Shown one piece after another: positions 4,457 to 6,928 of a stretch of DNA of 6,928 nt (the first letter of the stretch is position 1; each line of letters opens with the position of its first letter). A program made the translations under genes and the position numbers. Where the stretch lies: NCBI GenBank assembly GCA_002307905.1, contig DBUL01000242.1, positions 14,313 to 21,240 of the forward strand, in the 5' to 3' direction. This stretch comes from Rhizobiaceae bacterium UBA1291 (GTDB taxonomy: Bacteria; Pseudomonadota; Alphaproteobacteria; Rhizobiales; Rhizobiaceae). The notes under the pieces were generated by a model that was not told the origin of the DNA, did no database searches, and was given only the letters and a program-made list of their open reading frames with translations.

Positions 4457-4795
4457 ATGGAAGACGACCTGGAACTGCAGCGGATGGCCGCACTGGTAGG
4501 TGAGATCGAACGCCTTCGCCATGAATTCCAACCTATGCCCGACGATATCATGGACTCTCTGTCCGACGCGCGCTTCGGACTGGCGGAGGTGGTCATGACG
4601 ATGCCGGCGCGCACCACGAGCGACCTATCCGCGAAGCTGCGGATGCTGGCCGCAACAAATGGCGACGACTGCAGTTTCGACCCCGCATTGCCAGAATGGC
4701 TGGCCGTCCTTCAGGCCGAGGCGATTGCGATTTCGCAGGATCAGTTTGGCCCGCCGGCCGTTCTTGATCGCAAGGGAATGGAGGCGGTGCAATGA
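4457..4795 (+). CDS. First protein of the rightward operon, unknown function
   Basis: This protein has 112 residues from ATG 4457, or 122 from GTG 4427. Both starts have an AAGGAG site seven bases before them, so the choice is open, and two start sites in one mRNA are possible. It begins MEDDLELQRMAALVGEIERL, a charged helix, and continues with PDDIMDSLSDARFGLAEVVM, a short linker (TMPARTTSDLSAKLRMLAAT) and the helix PEWLAVLQAEAIAISQD. The 'M-P-A-x-T-x-x-D-L-x-x-K-L-R-x-L' segment resembles conserved hypothetical proteins of rhizobial prophages. No catalytic motif or membrane segment is visible. The stop overlaps the next start (ATGA). It is controlled by the promoter and operators in the XRE divergent region. 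Confidence 0.65.
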   Translation: MEDDLELQRMAALVGEIERLRHEFQPMPDDIMDSLSDARFGLAEVVMTMPARTTSDLSAKLRMLAATNGDDCSFDPALPEWLAVLQAEAIAISQDQFGPPAVLDRKGMEAVQ

Positions 4796-5025
4796 TCACC
4801 GAAGAGCTTCTGAACGACATCGTCCATGACCTGAAGATGCGCAGCGAAGTCTGCTGCACGCTCGCCAGCATGGTCAATCGGAACCTGGACACCATGAAGA
4901 AGCGGGAAGCGCTTTCGCATCCGACTGTCGTGGAAGAACTCAATTTCGATCAGCTACATCATCAGGTCTATCAGATCATGGTGACGATCCGCGAGTTGAT
5001 CGGCGAAATGGAGGATGCAGCATGA
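4792..5025 (+). CDS. Second protein of the rightward operon, small helical, unknown
   Basis: The start overlaps the stop of the previous gene as ATGA. The 77 residues are almost entirely helical and acidic: MITEELLNDIVHDLKMRSEV, a pair of cysteines (CC, residues 21-22), MVNRNLDTMKKREALSH, and a C-terminal amphipathic helix (FDQLHHQVYQIMVTIRELIG, then EMEDAA). Spaced hydrophobic residues in the last helix suggest coiled-coil or partner contact, perhaps with the similarly built third protein. There is no recognised family and no membrane segment. Strict translational coupling suggests balanced production of the three proteins. Confidence 0.65.
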   Translation: MITEELLNDIVHDLKMRSEVCCTLASMVNRNLDTMKKREALSHPTVVEELNFDQLHHQVYQIMVTIRELIGEMEDAA

Positions 5026-5240
5026 GTGCCCTCGACAACATACAAACTACTGTCGGTGACGTAGGAATTCTTCTCCGGGCCATCGACGATCACATTGCCC
5101 ACATGGGGCCAATCGATGATCAGAAAGTGCGAGAGCCCATTTTTAGGCTCAACGCCATGCTGCGCGCCGCAATTACTGTGACGGACAAGGCTAGCGCCGA
5201 AATCTCAGCTTTGCCTATTTCGATGTTCTACGAGGAATAA
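5022..5240 (+). CDS. Third protein of the rightward operon, small helical, unknown
   Basis: The start overlaps the previous stop (ATGA). The 72 residues read MSALDNIQTTVGDVGILLRA, then a histidine-containing helix (IDDHIAHMG), then KVREPIFRLNAMLRAAITVT and DKASAEISAL. It is acidic, helical and soluble. Like the second protein, it has an amphipathic helix of similar length in its C-terminal half, so the two could be diverged duplicates or partners; this is inference. I recognise no family. It is the last gene before the tRNA-like sequence that may mark the element's end. Confidence 0.65.
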   Translation: MSALDNIQTTVGDVGILLRAIDDHIAHMGPIDDQKVREPIFRLNAMLRAAITVTDKASAEISALPISMFYEE

Positions 5241-5247
5241 CCAATTT

Positions 5248-5324
5248 GCCTCTGTACCCGTGCGGGCCTTCTATCCCGACAACGGTAGCGGATTACGCTG
5301 GTTCGATTCCAGCCAGGGGCTCCA
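5248..5324 (+). other. tRNA 3'-end-like sequence; candidate attachment-site remnant
   Basis: GCTGG-TTCGATT-CCAGC (5297-5313) is a canonical T-arm with a perfect 5-bp stem and a T-loop of standard sequence. CAGGGGC, a discriminator T and CCA (5314-5324) follow exactly as in a tRNA 3' end. GCCTCTG at 5248-5254 can pair with CAGGGGC (one wobble), and the distance gives a tRNA-sized 77 bases. However, the middle forms no acceptable D-arm or anticodon arm, so I do not call a functional tRNA. Elements that integrate into tRNA genes leave such a 3' copy at the distal junction, here with the phage-like genes to the left. Confidence 0.5.
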
Positions 5325-5363
5325 CTATGCGCTGGCACCATCAGGCAACCCGGCCTGTAGTGC

Positions 5364-5391
5364 AGGCGCCGTGACCACCACCACGGCGCCT
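5364..5391. terminator. Perfect 10-bp stem-loop
   Basis: AGGCGCCGTG (5364-5373) and CACGGCGCCT (5382-5391) are perfect arms around an 8-base loop. It lies after the rightward operon and before the end of the convergent minus-strand gene, where a bidirectional terminator is expected. No T-run follows on either strand, so it could also be a protein-binding site near the proposed junction. Confidence 0.4.
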
Positions 5392-5454
5392 ATACCAGCG
5401 GGCAATGGCCCTGCCCCAACGAGGTGCCGATCCAGTTCAATCGAATTCCATTTG

Positions 5455-6168
5455 TCAAATGCGCTGGATGAGGCGCTCGATCTGGTCTTCTTCCACGTAG
5501 CCCTTAATTTGGTTCCAGCCGGCCATCATGCTCCAAAACAAGCGGAGCAATATCGTGTCGTCATCATAGTCGTCTGACCTCTGGTCGTGATAGGCAATCG
5601 CCTTAGTCAGTCTGTGAAGAAAATCAAAGGTCTCCTGATCTGCAACATCGACGTTGTTAAGGATGTAGAGGACATCATCCCGCAAGATCGACATCGCCAT
5701 AAATAGTTCACGCCGATGATGCATCTCCAATCCATTAGCAACGTCATGCCAGCGATCGCCGTCAGCTTGGAGGCTCTGCTGTTTGAAGTAGCGGCGAAAG
5801 GCTTCCTGCGGAAGAAGCTTCTCGACCAGATCAAGTCCTACTGTGCGGCACCCTGATGCGAAGAGAAGTTGGATCGTCGCATCAGTGCGAAATGATCTGT
5901 AGCTTGCAAGAAGATATTTCCGCAGCCTCTTTCGCTTTAAACTCTCCGGTGCCCTCACCAACAACCAATAGAACACCACACTGACGGCCGCACCAAGGCC
6001 GGCCTCGTACATGAGGTTATTCCAGAAGGTGGCATGAGGCGAAGAAAAGCACACTGTTAGGCGATCACAAAGCGCAACCCTCGCAAATGGATCCGGGTTC
6101 GCTAGCGCAATGAATGCCGCAGCGGTGACGAATACAAACGGAAGAACCCAATCGAGAAGCCTCTGCAC
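5455..6168 (-). CDS. Two-span membrane protein with helical cytoplasmic domain, unknown
   Basis: This 237-residue protein starts at GTG 6168, chosen because AAAGG lies six bases upstream. A TTG at 6207 would add 13 residues but directly follows a stop and has no ribosome-binding site. Two membrane segments stand at residues 7-24 (WVLPFVFVTAAAFIALA) and about 55-71 (AGLGAAVSVVFYWLLV). The loop of about 30 residues between them contains two cysteines (C34 and C40). A basic KRKRLRK stretch follows the second segment and places the remaining roughly 155 residues in the cytoplasm. That part is helical and charged, with motifs such as EMHHRRELFMAMSILRDD and HDQRSDDYDDD but no recognisable enzyme signature. 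GC (47% in a sampled block) is far below the core gene to its right, which indicates transfer. Its position at an island edge is compatible with a defence or accessory role, but nothing in the sequence proves it. Confidence 0.65.
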   Translation of the reverse strand: MQRLLDWVLPFVFVTAAAFIALANPDPFARVALCDRLTVCFSSPHATFWNNLMYEAGLGAAVSVVFYWLLVRAPESLKRKRLRKYLLASYRSFRTDATIQLLFASGCRTVGLDLVEKLLPQEAFRRYFKQQSLQADGDRWHDVANGLEMHHRRELFMAMSILRDDVLYILNNVDVADQETFDFLHRLTKAIAYHDQRSDDYDDDTILLRLFWSMMAGWNQIKGYVEEDQIERLIQRI

Positions 6169-6509
6169 TACAAGCCTTTGCGAATCGGTTGCCTCAACCT
6201 TACCCAACTATCAACTATAGTTACGGCTTCACGTGAGAAGATTCCATCACATATGCAACTCTTTCGCGGTGATCGGATCTCCAGTACAACAAACAGTACA
6301 ACACGCCATCGCCCGCCCTTGTGTTCTTGGCTAGTCCGTCCAGTCGATCATCGGGGCCACGGCAAAGATCTTCGTCCCCGGGCTGTAGAGCGGTGCTATC
6401 GTCATGCGGCGTCAGATAGCCTCGTGAGGCGCCGTCCGCAAGGGTGTCGGCTTTTGCCGGACCGGTTGTTTGATGATCGAGGATTGGTGCGGACGCACGG
6501 CAGGAGCGC
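6169..6509. other. Gene-free junction region
   Basis: No reading frame here looks coding: the plus-strand ORF spanning 6178-6618 is arginine- and serine-rich and runs antisense into the DUF1489 gene. The stretch holds a composition break near 6300 (43% GC just before, 63% just after), a short direct repeat at 6282-6303, and a small bulged hairpin at 6446-6462 (GTCGGC-TTTT-GCCGGAC). That hairpin lies about 50 bases beyond the DUF1489 stop and is a weak terminator candidate for that gene. Confidence 0.5.
6282..6303 (+). repeat. Direct repeat CAGTACAACA at the composition break
   Basis: CAGTACAACA occurs at 6282-6291 and again at 6294-6303, separated by AA, a 12-base period. It coincides with the point where GC rises from about 43% to 63%. 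It could be a junction or target-site footprint, or a chance duplication. Confidence 0.5.
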
Positions 6510-6928
6510 TCACAGCAGCCCGAGCTCAGCCAATTCGCGCTTCAAGTCTTCGGGCATGTCCTCGAGATTGGCGCCCGAGGCGTTCAGGTCTCTCGGGGCG
6601 GAGTCGGGTTCGAGGTAGCGCCAGCCCTGGAACGGGCGGCGAGGCGCCGGTGCGGTTTCGATCACTTCGGGGCCGAGCACCAGTTCGCAGCGGGTGATCC
6701 CGTCCGCGCCGGTGAAGGTCTTGATGTCGAGCAGCGTCTGGCGCGCGGTGACCTGGCCCTTGATGACCCAGTAGAGCGATCCGCCGTCGAGCAGTTCGTC
6801 CATACGCTTCGGCACCATGCGCGTCACATGGCTCGACTGCGGTTCGAGGCCGGCCGCAACCGCGACCAGCGCGCGCTCGGCCACCCATTCGCGAAGATCG
6901 TCGAGGCTGTCGGCGCCGACGCAGAGCT
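6510..6928 (-). CDS. DUF1489 family protein (N-terminus beyond the window)
   Basis: About 138 codons are visible, entering from the right edge without a start: LCVGADSLDDLREWVAERAL is already inside the protein, so only the first few residues are missing. The stop is TGA at 6512-6510. Diagnostic stretches are HVTRMVPKRMDELLDGGSLY, WVIKGQVTARQTLLDI, TRCELVLGPEVI and RRPFQGWRYL followed by DSAPRDL. Together they match the alphaproteobacterial DUF1489 family, short cytoplasmic proteins of unknown function usually encoded in the core genome. GC is 73% in a sampled block, the highest of the window, and codon use is typical of a GC-rich chromosome. This gene therefore marks the resident chromosome to the right of the island. 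The in-frame GTG at 6884 is internal and not the true start. Confidence 0.88.
   Translation of the reverse strand, partial: LCVGADSLDDLREWVAERALVAVAAGLEPQSSHVTRMVPKRMDELLDGGSLYWVIKGQVTARQTLLDIKTFTGADGITRCELVLGPEVIETAPAPRRPFQGWRYLEPDSAPRDLNASGANLEDMPEDLKRELAELGLL

Noticed and set aside
5262..5280. Anticodon arm CGGG-CCTTCTAT-CCCG for tRNA-Arg(TCT)
   Set aside because: The loop has eight bases, the stem only four pairs, and its spacing to the acceptor strand and T-arm does not fit tRNA geometry.
5248..5324. Functional tRNA gene
   Set aside because: The acceptor and T-arm fit, but no D-arm with a normal loop and no five-pair anticodon arm with a seven-base loop can be drawn; kept only as a tRNA-like remnant.
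5260..5577. Plus-strand ORF of 105 codons
   Set aside because: It translates the tRNA-like sequence (GLRWFDSSQG is what a tRNA T-arm typically gives) and then runs antisense into the two-span membrane protein gene.
6178..6697. Plus-strand ORFs of 146 and 75 codons
   Set aside because: Arginine- and serine-rich translations that overlap the DUF1489 gene on the opposite strand; typical spurious frames in GC-rich DNA.
1..6928. CRISPR array, insertion sequence, integrase or toxin-antitoxin pair
   Set aside because: No regularly spaced repeats, no transposase or recombinase motifs, and no recognisable toxin partner to the XRE regulator were found on either strand.

Overview
The window looks like the edge of a horizontally acquired, prophage-derived accessory island in an alphaproteobacterium, probably of the Hyphomicrobiales (Rhizobiales). 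Three things support this. The right edge carries a high-GC gene of the alphaproteobacterial DUF1489 family. The island contains a perfect match to the alphaproteobacterial LexA operator, GTTC-N7-GTTC. Its small XRE-type repressor ends its core in the GGGPGVRL motif common in that class. GC content counted by hand is 48% at 61-120, 63% at 901-960, 47% at 5581-5640, 43% at 6241-6300, 63% at 6301-6360 and 73% at 6601-6660, so the window is a mosaic whose right junction with core DNA lies near 6300.

Layout. At 1-680 (minus, cut by the left edge) is a polysaccharide pyruvyl transferase-like gene. At 740-1245 (plus) are a tiny phage-like ORF and a C1q-like jelly-roll domain, the usual C-terminal tip of a phage tail appendage, here without its fibre portion. 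At 1345-1719 (plus) is a small unknown protein that ends directly against a minus-strand gene (1720-2211) for a single-span, membrane-anchored, outward-facing protein. Upstream of that gene is a probable 26-30 residue hydrophobic peptide (2272-2364), then the LexA box (2388-2402), then a divergent 81-residue gene (2408-2653).

From 4324 down to 2658 is a tightly packed minus-strand operon: XRE regulator, 84-residue unknown protein, 62-residue unknown protein, two-domain HTH protein, and a frameshifted excisionase/AlpA-like HTH gene. Several junctions are ATGA overlaps. The XRE gene diverges from a plus-strand operon of three small, mostly helical proteins (4457-5240), also joined by ATGA overlaps. 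The 100-bp switch between them holds a perfect 17-bp TTTGTAC-CCT-GTACAAA palindrome, a strong TTGACA-N16-TATCAT promoter, a 21-bp inverted repeat over its -10 element and a second GTAC pair. This has the form of a phage-type repressor/early-operon switch.

Downstream of the right-hand operon is a tRNA 3'-end-like sequence (T-arm, acceptor strand, CCA; 5297-5324), a good candidate attachment-site remnant, and then a strong hairpin. Beyond it is a lower-GC minus-strand gene (5455-6168) for a protein with two membrane segments and a helical cytoplasmic domain. A roughly 340-bp stretch without a supported gene follows, and then the core DUF1489 gene. No integrase, terminase, capsid or replication gene is visible, so this is either the accessory and regulatory end of a larger element or a decayed one. 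Most gene products here are unknown, and those functions are inferred from context only.
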